From an uncultured Porphyromonadaceae bacterium (GTDB lineage Bacteria; Bacteroidota; Bacteroidia; Bacteroidales; Muribaculaceae), in assembly GCA_900546835.1 (NCBI GenBank), contig UREH01000029.1:1-18192 (forward strand): DNA of 18,192 bases, in the 5' to 3' direction. The notes below the pieces were generated by a model. It was given only the letters and a program-made list of their open reading frames with translations, was not told the DNA's origin and made no database searches. Shown here piece by piece: positions 6,560 through 14,128 of the stretch. Each line of letters opens with the position of its first letter. The first letter of the stretch is position 1. The position numbers and the translations under genes were made by a program.

Positions 6560-7975
6560 ATGGGAGGATTTTTCGGAGTAGTGAAACGCGAAGGCTGCTG
6601 TGTCGACGAGCTGTTTTATGGTGTCGATTATAATTCGCATCTCGGCACACGGCGCGCAGGTATGGCAACAGTCAACGAAGGCCATTTCGCGCGTTCAATC
6701 CACAATATCGAAAACACGTATTTTCGGACCAAATTCGAGGGCGACCTCCATGAATTTTCCGGTAAAGCGGGAATCGGAGTAATCAGCGATACGGATGCTC
6801 AGCCGATTATCATAAACTGTCATCTCGGCAAATTTGCAATTACTACCGTAGGACGTATAAACAACATCGACGAACTCCAGAAGGAGCTTCTGAACCGCGG
6901 CCATCATTTCTGTGAACACAGCAACGATATTGTGAACCCCACAGAGCTGGTGGCCGCACTGATTTGTGAAGGAAAGAGTTTCGTGGATGGTATCTCCAAT
7001 GTGCATCGTCGCGTGAAAGGCTCATGCTCGATGTTGATTCTTACATCCGACGGAATAATTGCGGCCAGAGATTTTCTGGGACGAACCCCCGTCGCCTTGG
7101 CTTCCAATGGAACGGATTATGCTGTAGGTTCGGAAACGTGCGCGTTTGCCAATCTTGGTTATGAACTTCTAAGGCAACTCGGCCCGGGAGAGATTGTCAG
7201 GGTTTCAGCCGAAAATGGGGTTGAGGTGCTTCGGAAGGAGGCACCTGAGATGCAGATCTGCGCTTTCCTCTGGACATATTATGGTTATCCCCCCTGCGAG
7301 TATGAAGGGAGGAATGTGGATGAAATGCGCTACGACAATGGTTATCTGCTTGGCAGCGATGATGAGGACGCCATTGACTTTGTCAGCCCGATTCCTGACT
7401 CCGGAACTGGAATGGCACTTGGATTCTCGCAGGCAATCGGCAGACCGTATAAACGTGGTATTGTGAAATATACTCCGACATGGCCCCGCAGTTTTACTCC
7501 AAGTACTCAGCAGCGTCGCGAGCTTGTCGCTAAAATGAAGCTTATACCTAACGAGGCTTTGATGCGTGGCAAAAGCGTAGCGTTTTGTGATGATTCAATT
7601 GTACGCGGCACGCAATTGCGCGATAATGTAGCTGATATACGTCGGTGTGGCGCCTCTAAGGTCCACGTGAGAATTTCGTGCCCACCACTTATTTATCCGT
7701 GCGAGTTCCTGAACTTTACGTCGTCGAAAACCGAAATGGAGCTTATAACGCGCAGGTGTATAGCCGAGCTGGAAGGGGAGGAAGGTACGCGTCATCTCGA
7801 TGAATATGCTGATCCAACAACTGAACGTCATGAACGAATGGTTGATCTCATCCGTTTGAAGCTGGGGCTTGACACATTGCGTTTCAATTCGCTCGACAAC
7901 CTTGTCAAATCCATAGGTCTGCCTAAATGCCGGATCTGCACCCATTGCTTCGACGGCAGTTCGCATACGGTCTGA
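6560..7975 (+). CDS. PurF-like phosphoribosyltransferase with inactive glutaminase domain
   Basis: A 471-residue amidophosphoribosyltransferase homologue. The C-terminal phosphoribosyltransferase half is intact: the PRPP loop AFCDDSIVRGT lies at 341-351. Candidate Fe-S ligands known from Bacillus-type PurF are kept at C234, C381 and the CRICTHC cluster (C457, C460, C463). The N-terminal half keeps the glutaminase layout but not its chemistry. The catalytic Cys after Met is Gly (MGGFFG), the GHxRYST motif reads GIGVISD without the Arg, and HNGN reads TVGR without the Asn. It cannot be expected to hydrolyse glutamine; ammonia-dependent activity or a different nucleophile is possible. I recall similar MGGFF proteins in other Bacteroides, so this is probably a conserved paralogue, not decay. 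An in-frame upstream ATG at 6467 lies inside the synthase gene; ATG 6560 restores the family N-terminus and leaves a 26-base gap. Confidence 0.85.
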   Translation: MGGFFGVVKREGCCVDELFYGVDYNSHLGTRRAGMATVNEGHFARSIHNIENTYFRTKFEGDLHEFSGKAGIGVISDTDAQPIIINCHLGKFAITTVGRINNIDELQKELLNRGHHFCEHSNDIVNPTELVAALICEGKSFVDGISNVHRRVKGSCSMLILTSDGIIAARDFLGRTPVALASNGTDYAVGSETCAFANLGYELLRQLGPGEIVRVSAENGVEVLRKEAPEMQICAFLWTYYGYPPCEYEGRNVDEMRYDNGYLLGSDDEDAIDFVSPIPDSGTGMALGFSQAIGRPYKRGIVKYTPTWPRSFTPSTQQRRELVAKMKLIPNEALMRGKSVAFCDDSIVRGTQLRDNVADIRRCGASKVHVRISCPPLIYPCEFLNFTSSKTEMELITRRCIAELEGEEGTRHLDEYADPTTERHERMVDLIRLKLGLDTLRFNSLDNLVKSIGLPKCRICTHCFDGSSHTV

Positions 7976-8001
7976 TAATTCATTTGAGCCAGTGGTAATA
8001 T

Positions 8002-8050
8002 AAAATGCAGGTGTTGGCCGGAACGTTCCGGATTAACCCCTGCATTTTTT
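8002..8050. terminator. Bidirectional hairpin terminator between convergent operons
   Basis: Arms at 8002-8015 and 8035-8048 pair over 14 bases with one mismatch, starting with AAAATGCAGG and ending with CCTGCATTTT, followed by a T-run through 8050. Because the stem base is A-rich on one side and T-rich on the other, it can serve both the + strand PurF-like gene, which ends at 7975, and the - strand galE, which ends at 8071. The loop holds a second perfect 14-base palindrome at 8018-8031, CCGGAACGTTCCGG. Confidence 0.85.
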
Positions 8051-8070
8051 ATATGAGCGAGGGGAAGAAA

Positions 8071-9105
8071 TTACATTATGCCGCGCTCACGAAGTTTGCA
8101 CTGCCATGCCCAGGCCGAACGCATGGTATCGGCAATTGGGGTATCTGCTTTCCATCCGAGCACTTTGTTGGCATATGTCGGGTTGGCCCAGACTTTCTCG
8201 ATATCGCCGGCACGACGCCCCACAATTTTGTGGGGTACCTTCACTCCAGTAGCTTCTTCAAAGGTGTTGATAAGCTGTAAAACGGAGAGGCCGTTGCCTG
8301 TTCCAAGATTGAAAATCTCGATTTTTTCATCGCTTTTGTCCTCAAGCATACGCTCAACGGCTATAACATGAGCTTTGGCGAGGTCTACAACGTCGATGTA
8401 GTCGCGGATACACGATCCGTCGGGGGTATTGTAGTCGTCGCCAAACACGCTGAGCTCCTTACGAATGCCCATTGCCGTCTGAGTGAGATAGGGAATCAGA
8501 TTCTGAGGAACACCATTGGGCAATTCGCCGATTTCGGCCGACGGATGGGCGCCTACGGGGTTGAAATAACGGAGAATAACGCTCTTGATGGGAGCGCCGG
8601 CATTGATTACATCGGTAATGATTTCCTCCGAAATCTGCTTTGTGTTGCCATAGGGAGATGTCGCCTTTTTGATGGGCGATTGCTCGGTTACGGGATTTAC
8701 GTCGGGTTCGCCGTAAACGGTGCACGACGAGGAGAAAACAATGCCTTTCACACCATGGATGGGCATCTCTTCGAGCAGGTTCAGGAGTGTGGCGAGGTTG
8801 TTGCGGTAGTACAGGATAGGCTTCTGCATCGACTCGCCGACAGCTTTGCTTGCAGCGAAGTTGATGATTCCTTTTATGCCTGGATAATCGGCGAAAAGCT
8901 TGTCGAGGGCCTTGATGTCGGTGCAGTCAGCCTCCACGAACTCGGGACGTATTCCTGTGATACGCTCGATACCGTCGAGAACCTCTTTGTTAGAATTGGA
9001 AAGGTTATCGATGATAACCACTGGATAGCCGGCTTTCTGAAGCTCGACAACTGTGTGCGAGCCTATGTAGCCAGTGCCGCCGGTAACGAGAATTCTGGGT
9101 TTCAT
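8071..9105 (-). CDS. galE: UDP-glucose 4-epimerase
   Basis: A 344-residue GalE, the usual length. It interconverts UDP-galactose and UDP-glucose in the cytoplasm using bound NAD. Visible marks are TGGTGYIGSH at 8-17, NFAASKAVGES at 82-92, SSSCTVYG at 125-132, the catalytic Y152/K156 in YGNTK, and RYFNPVGAH at 179-187. It is last in the - strand galactan/galactose block, 52 bases downstream of the sugar nucleotidyltransferase gene, and terminates against the shared hairpin. Together with galactokinase upstream it closes a Leloir-type route, and it would also supply UDP-galactose for surface polysaccharides. The ATG at 9105 gives the family-typical start MKPRILVTGG. No oddities were seen. Confidence 0.96.
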   Translation of the reverse strand: MKPRILVTGGTGYIGSHTVVELQKAGYPVVIIDNLSNSNKEVLDGIERITGIRPEFVEADCTDIKALDKLFADYPGIKGIINFAASKAVGESMQKPILYYRNNLATLLNLLEEMPIHGVKGIVFSSSCTVYGEPDVNPVTEQSPIKKATSPYGNTKQISEEIITDVINAGAPIKSVILRYFNPVGAHPSAEIGELPNGVPQNLIPYLTQTAMGIRKELSVFGDDYNTPDGSCIRDYIDVVDLAKAHVIAVERMLEDKSDEKIEIFNLGTGNGLSVLQLINTFEEATGVKVPHKIVGRRAGDIEKVWANPTYANKVLGWKADTPIADTMRSAWAWQCKLRERGIM

Positions 9106-9157
9106 AATTGTGTTGTTTTTGTGATTCCGGATTCTAAATCTTTCAGCCTGATTCGGC

Positions 9158-10060
9158 TTAGAAAAGTTTAGTGGGGTAGGTGCCGTTCTGATGGAGTTCG
9201 GCGAATTTGGCTACCACACCGGGGCGGTCGGCGGCGTATGTGACGCCAAACCAGCGTGAATCGGTATCGAGAACCTTAACGGTTGCTTCTCCGGAATTTA
9301 TCAGAGCGTCAATACAGAGAGGAATGAAGAATTCCGCTTTCGGGGTGTTGAGATCCTTGTCGAGGAATTTTTTGAATTCACGTTCTGAGAACTCGAAGTA
9401 GTCGGGTGTGAAGCCCCAGAGGTTCATCGAGACGGGAGTCTTGGGGTCAAGGGTCTGAACCTGGTCGTTTTCGTCGGTGAATACAATGTTATGATCCTTG
9501 TCGTAGCTGATTGCCGTACGCTCAACGACCGAAGTAAGCAGGCCGTCCTTATTCTCGCATACGCCGCGGGCTACGGAACCGTTTTCGGTCATGGTGTTGC
9601 CTACACGGAAGCCTACCATGCAGTAGTCTCCTTTTTTGTCGCGGGGACGCGCCAGTTCTTTGGCAATTACTTCGAAAGCATTGCGACCATAGAAGTCGTC
9701 GGCGTTAATTACGGCGAAAGGTTCTTTGATTACATCTTTGCCCATGAGAACGGCATGATTGGTTCCCCAGGGTTTAGTGCGGTCGGCCGGGCAGGTATAT
9801 CCTTCGGGAAGTTTGTCGGTGCTCTGGAAAACAACTTCCACCGGTACATGGCCTTCATATTTGGAGAGGACTTTGTCGCGGAAATCCTGCTCGAAGTCTT
9901 TGCGGATTACGAATACCACTTTGCCGAATCCGGCCTGAAGAGCATCGTAAATGGAGTAGTCCATGATGGTTTCACCATTAGGGCCCAGCGAGTCGAGCTG
10001 TTTAAGACCGCCGTAACGGCTTCCCATGCCAGCGGCGAGGACGAATAATGTAGGTTTCAT
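9158..10060 (-). CDS. Sugar-1-phosphate nucleotidyltransferase (possible GalT substitute)
   Basis: A 300-residue NTP-transferase-fold protein. The nucleotide-binding signature LAAGMGSRYGGLKQ sits at 8-21, with an extra Gly compared with the usual G-x-G-[ST]-R-x-x-P-K pattern. KPWGTNHAVL at 96-105 and VINADDF at 117-123 mark the substrate and metal region, and SRWFGVTYAADR at 268-279 the C-terminal sugar-binding part. Such enzymes form an NDP-sugar and pyrophosphate from a sugar-1-phosphate and an NTP. It sits between galK and galE where galT would be expected, so galactose-1-phosphate is a natural substrate guess. Glucose-1-phosphate (a GalU/RmlA-like role feeding UDP-sugar pools) is the alternative. 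It ends 52 bases before galE and starts 183 bases after the galK stop, past a hairpin at 10190-10224, so it may have its own promoter. Confidence 0.85.
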   Translation of the reverse strand: MKPTLFVLAAGMGSRYGGLKQLDSLGPNGETIMDYSIYDALQAGFGKVVFVIRKDFEQDFRDKVLSKYEGHVPVEVVFQSTDKLPEGYTCPADRTKPWGTNHAVLMGKDVIKEPFAVINADDFYGRNAFEVIAKELARPRDKKGDYCMVGFRVGNTMTENGSVARGVCENKDGLLTSVVERTAISYDKDHNIVFTDENDQVQTLDPKTPVSMNLWGFTPDYFEFSEREFKKFLDKDLNTPKAEFFIPLCIDALINSGEATVKVLDTDSRWFGVTYAADRPGVVAKFAELHQNGTYPTKLF

Positions 10061-10189
10061 TGTCAGTTTAATCGGTTGGGATTATAAATAGGTTAGATAA
10101 AATTCCGTATCGGTGATATTCCACAGGAGTTGTTTCATGAGGTAGCAGCTCTTTTTGCGGCTGCGAAATCAATCTGCAGATATTTGAAA

Positions 10190-10224
10190 CGGGAGGAGAT
10201 ACCTCGATGATGTATCTCCGCCCG
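10190..10224 (-). terminator. Hairpin downstream of galactokinase
   Basis: Arms 10190-10202 and 10212-10224 pair over 13 bases with one mismatch around a 9-base loop; the core is GGAGATAC/GTATCTCC. It begins 20 bases after the galK stop. On the - strand it is followed only by TTTCA, so the U-tract is weak. It may be an inefficient terminator or a 3'-end stabiliser that lowers expression of the next two genes. Confidence 0.6.
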
Positions 10225-10243
10225 CATAAAATTAAAATCTTGA

Positions 10244-11386
10244 TTATTCGGAAACTTTGTGTGCGCCGTCGGATATGATTACGGGATAGACCACGGGCTC
10301 ATGGCCGTATTTCTCGTTGAATTTCTTCTTGGCGGTGGCGATGAAATTATCGTAAAGATCGTTTTTAACCAGGTTGATGGTGCAGCCGCCGAAGCCGCCG
10401 CCCATGATTCGTGAGCCGGTTACACCGCATTCTTTGGCGATGTCGTTGAGGTAATCAAGTTCTACGCAGGATACCTCATAGTCCTTGGAGAGGCCCTGAT
10501 GGGTTTCGTACATTTTTTTACCGACGGTTTCGCAGTCGCCGCGCTGGAGGGCGTCGCAAACGTCGAGCACGCGCTGTTTCTCTTCAATTACGAATTTGGC
10601 GCGTGAATAGTCTTCAGCGGTGATGTCGGCTTTCACTTTGTCGAGCATCTCCATGGTTGCGTCGCGGAGAGTCTCGATGCCAAGGCGCTGTGCAACGCGT
10701 TCGCACGACTGGCGGCGTTTGTTGTAGGGGGAGTCTACAAGGGCGTGCTTAACTTTGGAGTCGAGGAGCACGAGGGTGTAACCGTCGATGTTGAAGGGGA
10801 AATATTCAAATTCCATCGAACGGCAGTCGAGACGCATCAGATGGTCTTTCTTGCCGAAAATGGATGCGAACTGGTCCATGATACCGCAGTTCACGCCGCA
10901 ATAATTGTGTTCGGTCGACTGGCCGATGCGGGCGAGTTCGAATTTGTCGATGGTGTTGCCGTTGAAGAGGTCGTTAAGAGCGAAAGCGAAGCAGCTTTCA
11001 AGAGCGGCCGACGAGCTAAGGCCCGCACCGAGGGGAACATTACCGGCAAACACGGCGTCGAAGCCTTTCACGGAGCCGCCGCGTTTGATTATTTCACGGC
11101 AAATGCCGAATATATAGCGTGCCCACTGCTGCTTGGGAGCGTCTTCTTCATTGAGGCCGAACTCGGCATATTCGTCGATATCGATTGAGAAAACACGCAC
11201 CTTGTCTGTTTCGTTGGGGCGTATTTCAGCCATGATGACTTTATCGATTGCGCCAGGGAAAACGTAGCCGCCGTTATAATCGGTGTGTTCACCAATCAGG
11301 TTGATACGACCGGCCGAGGCATAGAGCGTGCCTTCTGTACCGAATTTTTCCTTGAACACTTTCTTAATTTTTTGTTCCATTTCCAT
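10244..11386 (-). CDS. galK: Galactokinase
   Basis: A 380-residue GHMP kinase that phosphorylates alpha-D-galactose to galactose-1-phosphate with ATP in the cytoplasm. The galactokinase signature GRINLIGEHTDYNGG is at 26-40, including the catalytic Arg27. The ATP-binding PLGAGLSSSAALE is at 118-130, the catalytic base Asp171 sits in GIMDQFAS, and the third GHMP motif GGGFGGC is at 329-335. Length is normal. The protein could start at Met1 (11386) or Met3 (11380). It follows the GH2 beta-galactosidase with a strong terminator and a promoter-like element in the 164-base gap, so it is probably transcribed separately from the hydrolases but serves the galactose they release. No transporter or galM gene accompanies it. 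Confidence 0.97.
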   Translation of the reverse strand: MEMEQKIKKVFKEKFGTEGTLYASAGRINLIGEHTDYNGGYVFPGAIDKVIMAEIRPNETDKVRVFSIDIDEYAEFGLNEEDAPKQQWARYIFGICREIIKRGGSVKGFDAVFAGNVPLGAGLSSSAALESCFAFALNDLFNGNTIDKFELARIGQSTEHNYCGVNCGIMDQFASIFGKKDHLMRLDCRSMEFEYFPFNIDGYTLVLLDSKVKHALVDSPYNKRRQSCERVAQRLGIETLRDATMEMLDKVKADITAEDYSRAKFVIEEKQRVLDVCDALQRGDCETVGKKMYETHQGLSKDYEVSCVELDYLNDIAKECGVTGSRIMGGGFGGCTINLVKNDLYDNFIATAKKKFNEKYGHEPVVYPVIISDGAHKVSE

Positions 11387-11425
11387 AGTGGGGTTATTTT
11401 AGATTTGAGGATTCATTTCTACTCA

Positions 11426-11433
11426 CAAATTTA
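11426..11433 (-). promoter_or_regulatory. Candidate Bacteroidetes -7 promoter element for galK
   Basis: On the - strand the bases read TAAATTTG, matching the TAnnTTTG -7 consensus of the Bacteroidetes primary sigma factor. It ends 40 bases before the galK ATG, which would give a leader of roughly 30 bases. No convincing TTTG -33 box lies at the usual distance, so this is a motif match only. Confidence 0.38.
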
Positions 11434-11469
11434 TATAAAAACTGATTAATAACCGAAGAATTCGGACTC

Positions 11470-11512
11470 AAAAAACAACCGGAATTCGTCAAAATGCTGA
11501 CAAATTCCGGTT
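11470..11512 (-). terminator. Rho-independent terminator after the GH2 gene
   Basis: Arms 11477-11491 and 11498-11512 pair over 15 bases with one mismatch around a 6-base loop; the outer core is AACCGGAATT. Read on the - strand the stem is followed by G and six T residues (11470-11475). It lies about 40 bases after the beta-galactosidase stop and upstream of the galK promoter candidate, so it should end the glycoside hydrolase transcript. Confidence 0.85.
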
Positions 11513-11550
11513 TTGAACATTAGATGCAGGAAAAGATGACGGTGAGTGTG

Positions 11551-14073
11551 TTATTTCACATCGATAGAAATTGTAGCGGATTTAACCCCGGGTGCAGTTA
11601 CCGTGAGCGTAGCCGGCCCGGGAGTGGATGCCGCACGCAGAATGGCGGTGGCCGCACCGCTGAATAATTTCATCTTGGGATCGTCGAAGCTGAGCAGACA
11701 GGTCGGATCCCCGTTGGCGGTGGCCAGGAATTCGGCAGCGCCGCTCACCTTGAATGAAACCATGCGTGCGTCGGTCGGCACGATATTGCCGTTTTTGTCG
11801 GCGACCTGAACCGTAACGTAGACGAGGTCATTGCCATCGGCGGATATTTCGGTGCGGTTTGGCGTCAGCACTATGTGGTGAGCCTTTCCTGCAGTGGCGA
11901 CCACAAGTTCCTTAGCCGGATTTCCAGCTTCGTCGAATGCTACGACTTTCAGTTCGCCGGGCTGGTAAACCACATCGTCCCATATGAGTCGGTAACGTTC
12001 CATAGCAAGCGAATCATTGCGGGCCTGGATGTCCTGTACGCTCGCACGTTCCCAATAGGGTTTTCCGGCGACTTTCGTATAATCGAGTGGAGTGGCCGAT
12101 GCTTTGGCCTTGCGACCCATGGATTTGCCGTTTACAAACAACTCTGCCGACGGGTAGGACGTATAGGCCACGACAGGAGTAACCTTTCCTTCGCGGCCTG
12201 GCCACGTCCAGTGGGGGAGAAGATGAAGTGTGGCGTCTTTGGTATTCCATTGCGAGCGGTATAGATAATACCGGTCTTTGGGAATGGATGCGAGGTCAAT
12301 TATGCCAAACACGCTTGAATGGTTGGGCCATGCGTCGGTATCGTAGGGAGAAGGTTCGCCGAGATAATCGAAGCCGGTCCATACAAACTGTCCGATCATC
12401 CATGGATAGTCATCGTCCATGGCGAAATCCAGGTCGGGGATATTGCTCCAGTAGCAGAATTCCGTATCGTAGCTCGACGACTGATGATTGTCGTGGACTG
12501 CATTGGCTTTAAGTTCCATCGGGAAGATATACGTTCCGCGTGAAGATACCGTGGATGCAGTTTCGGTTCCGAGAATCAACCGCTGCGGAAGCATGTTGTA
12601 GGCCTTGACGTAATATTGGGGCTTGTAGTTGAAGCCGGGAATGTCGAGTGCGGCGGCAAAACCGTTGTCAAGCACTGCTCCGATCTGGTCCATGCCGCAG
12701 GTTACGGGGCGAGTCGGATCTTCACGATGTGCTATGTCGAGAAGCATCTGTAGTTCCTGCACTCCGTCCGGGCCCCATTGGCTGGGCACCTCGTTTCCGA
12801 TACTCCACATCACAACAGATGGGGAGTTGCGATAGTGCCGGATCATGTTGACCATGTCTTTCTCCGCCCATTCGCCGAAAATCGAACCATATCCGTTGGG
12901 ACTTTTGGGGCGGAAACCCCAGTCGTCGAAAGGCTCGACCATAAGCATCATTCCCATCTCGTCGCAGAGCTCGACAAGTTCAGGCGCCGGCATGTTGTGG
13001 GAGGTGCGGATGGCGTTGGCTCCCATGTCCTTCAGCAGTTCGATCTGATGGCGGAGAGCAGCGCGGTTGACGGCTGCTCCCAGAGGTCCGAGGTCGTGGT
13101 GGTTGCAGACACCTTTGAATTTGGTGTATTTTCCGTTGAGGAAGAATCCCTTTTCTGGGATGTACTCTATAGAGCGGATACCGAATCTGGTTGTATATTC
13201 GTCGACAGGTTTGCCGTCGATGCTGAGAGTGGTGCGTGCACTGTAGAGATTCGGAGTCTCGGTATCCCACAACATGGGTTTCGCAACAAGGAAGTTCTGG
13301 TGGAAAGGCTGTCCGTGACTATGATACAGGGTGTTGTTTGTAGCAACTGTTTTACCTGACTGGTCGATTATGTCGGTCTTTACTTCTACAGCCTGTCCTT
13401 TGGTAGCACCTTCTATATCCATTGTAAGGTGTATGGAAGCTTCGTCGGCGGTGACATAGGGGGTTGTGAGATGGGTTCCCCACACAGGGATGTGAATTTT
13501 GGAAGTGGCGACCAGATGGACATTGCGATATAGTCCCGCACCGGGATACCAGCGCGACGACTGCGGTTTGTTCTCCAGCGCTACGCGTATTGTGTTGTTG
13601 CCGGGGCGAATAACGCCTTGAGGGAGATTGAGGAAGAATGAGTTGTATCCGTATGCCCAACCGCCAACATTGGTGCCGTTGACTTCGACGGAAGGATTGC
13701 TCATCGCACCGTCGAATACCAGAGTGTAAACCAGACCGGTAGTGTCGGCTACCTGGAAGTCAGTGGTATAAACGCCTTTGCCCATATATGGCAGACCGCC
13801 CGTGCGGCCTGTCTTTTCTGTTTTTTCGGTTTCACCATTCTGTTCCACAGCTACTGTCTGCAGGTCGTGGCTGCGGTCGAATGGCTCATGGACGGCCCAG
13901 TCGTGAGGAACGCGTACGTTTTGCCAGTCCGCCTGTTTGCCCAGACTGTCGATTTTTGCGAAACGCCATCCCGAGGAGAGTGTGGTCTCGGTTCGCGCAG
14001 ACGCATCCTGCATTCCGGCAATCGCCAGAATAGCTAAGCAGGTCGGCGCGACGAGAAAAAAGTTGTTTTTCAT
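11551..14073 (-). CDS. Secreted GH2 beta-galactosidase
   Basis: An 840-residue family 2 glycoside hydrolase. A signal peptide spans about 1-26 (hydrophobic core, ending ASA), so it acts in the periplasm or at the surface. Order: GH2 sugar-binding jelly roll (~28-190), Ig-like GH2 domain (~195-298), catalytic TIM barrel (~299-600) with acid/base E428 in SIGNEVPSQW and nucleophile E504 in LGTETAST, a DUF4982-type domain (~630-720), and a C-terminal Ig/invasin-like domain (~733-840). In the galactan loci of Bacteroides, GH2 enzymes of this type release galactose from galacto-oligosaccharides. The GH53 gene only 55 bases upstream makes beta-1,4-galactan the likely source. GH2 also includes beta-glucuronidases and beta-mannosidases, so specificity comes from context. 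An acidic, low-complexity insert at 79-93 lies in the first domain. Confidence 0.88.
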   Translation of the reverse strand: MKNNFFLVAPTCLAILAIAGMQDASARTETTLSSGWRFAKIDSLGKQADWQNVRVPHDWAVHEPFDRSHDLQTVAVEQNGETEKTEKTGRTGGLPYMGKGVYTTDFQVADTTGLVYTLVFDGAMSNPSVEVNGTNVGGWAYGYNSFFLNLPQGVIRPGNNTIRVALENKPQSSRWYPGAGLYRNVHLVATSKIHIPVWGTHLTTPYVTADEASIHLTMDIEGATKGQAVEVKTDIIDQSGKTVATNNTLYHSHGQPFHQNFLVAKPMLWDTETPNLYSARTTLSIDGKPVDEYTTRFGIRSIEYIPEKGFFLNGKYTKFKGVCNHHDLGPLGAAVNRAALRHQIELLKDMGANAIRTSHNMPAPELVELCDEMGMMLMVEPFDDWGFRPKSPNGYGSIFGEWAEKDMVNMIRHYRNSPSVVMWSIGNEVPSQWGPDGVQELQMLLDIAHREDPTRPVTCGMDQIGAVLDNGFAAALDIPGFNYKPQYYVKAYNMLPQRLILGTETASTVSSRGTYIFPMELKANAVHDNHQSSSYDTEFCYWSNIPDLDFAMDDDYPWMIGQFVWTGFDYLGEPSPYDTDAWPNHSSVFGIIDLASIPKDRYYLYRSQWNTKDATLHLLPHWTWPGREGKVTPVVAYTSYPSAELFVNGKSMGRKAKASATPLDYTKVAGKPYWERASVQDIQARNDSLAMERYRLIWDDVVYQPGELKVVAFDEAGNPAKELVVATAGKAHHIVLTPNRTEISADGNDLVYVTVQVADKNGNIVPTDARMVSFKVSGAAEFLATANGDPTCLLSFDDPKMKLFSGAATAILRAASTPGPATLTVTAPGVKSATISIDVK

Positions 14074-14128
14074 GAATTGAAGAAACTATGATGTTGTAGT
14101 TATGTGTTCTTTAGTTTTTCTCCGCCTG

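Noticed and set aside
6560..7975. Calling this gene the housekeeping purF
   Set aside because: The catalytic Cys, Arg and Asn of the glutaminase half are all missing, so the standard reaction with glutamine is not supported.
8368..9171. Long + strand open frame (267 codons) opposite galE
   Set aside because: It is antisense to a clear GalE with all motifs and shows no recognisable protein; it is a shadow of GalE codon use.
10145..10164. GCAGC/GCTGC hairpin with T-run in its loop, upstream of the nucleotidyltransferase gene
   Set aside because: Only a 5-bp stem with a 10-base loop and no downstream T-tract; too weak to call a terminator or riboswitch.
12778..13359. Long + strand open frame opposite the GH2 gene
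   Set aside because: Antisense to the GH2 catalytic barrel region, no independent motif, no start-site signal.
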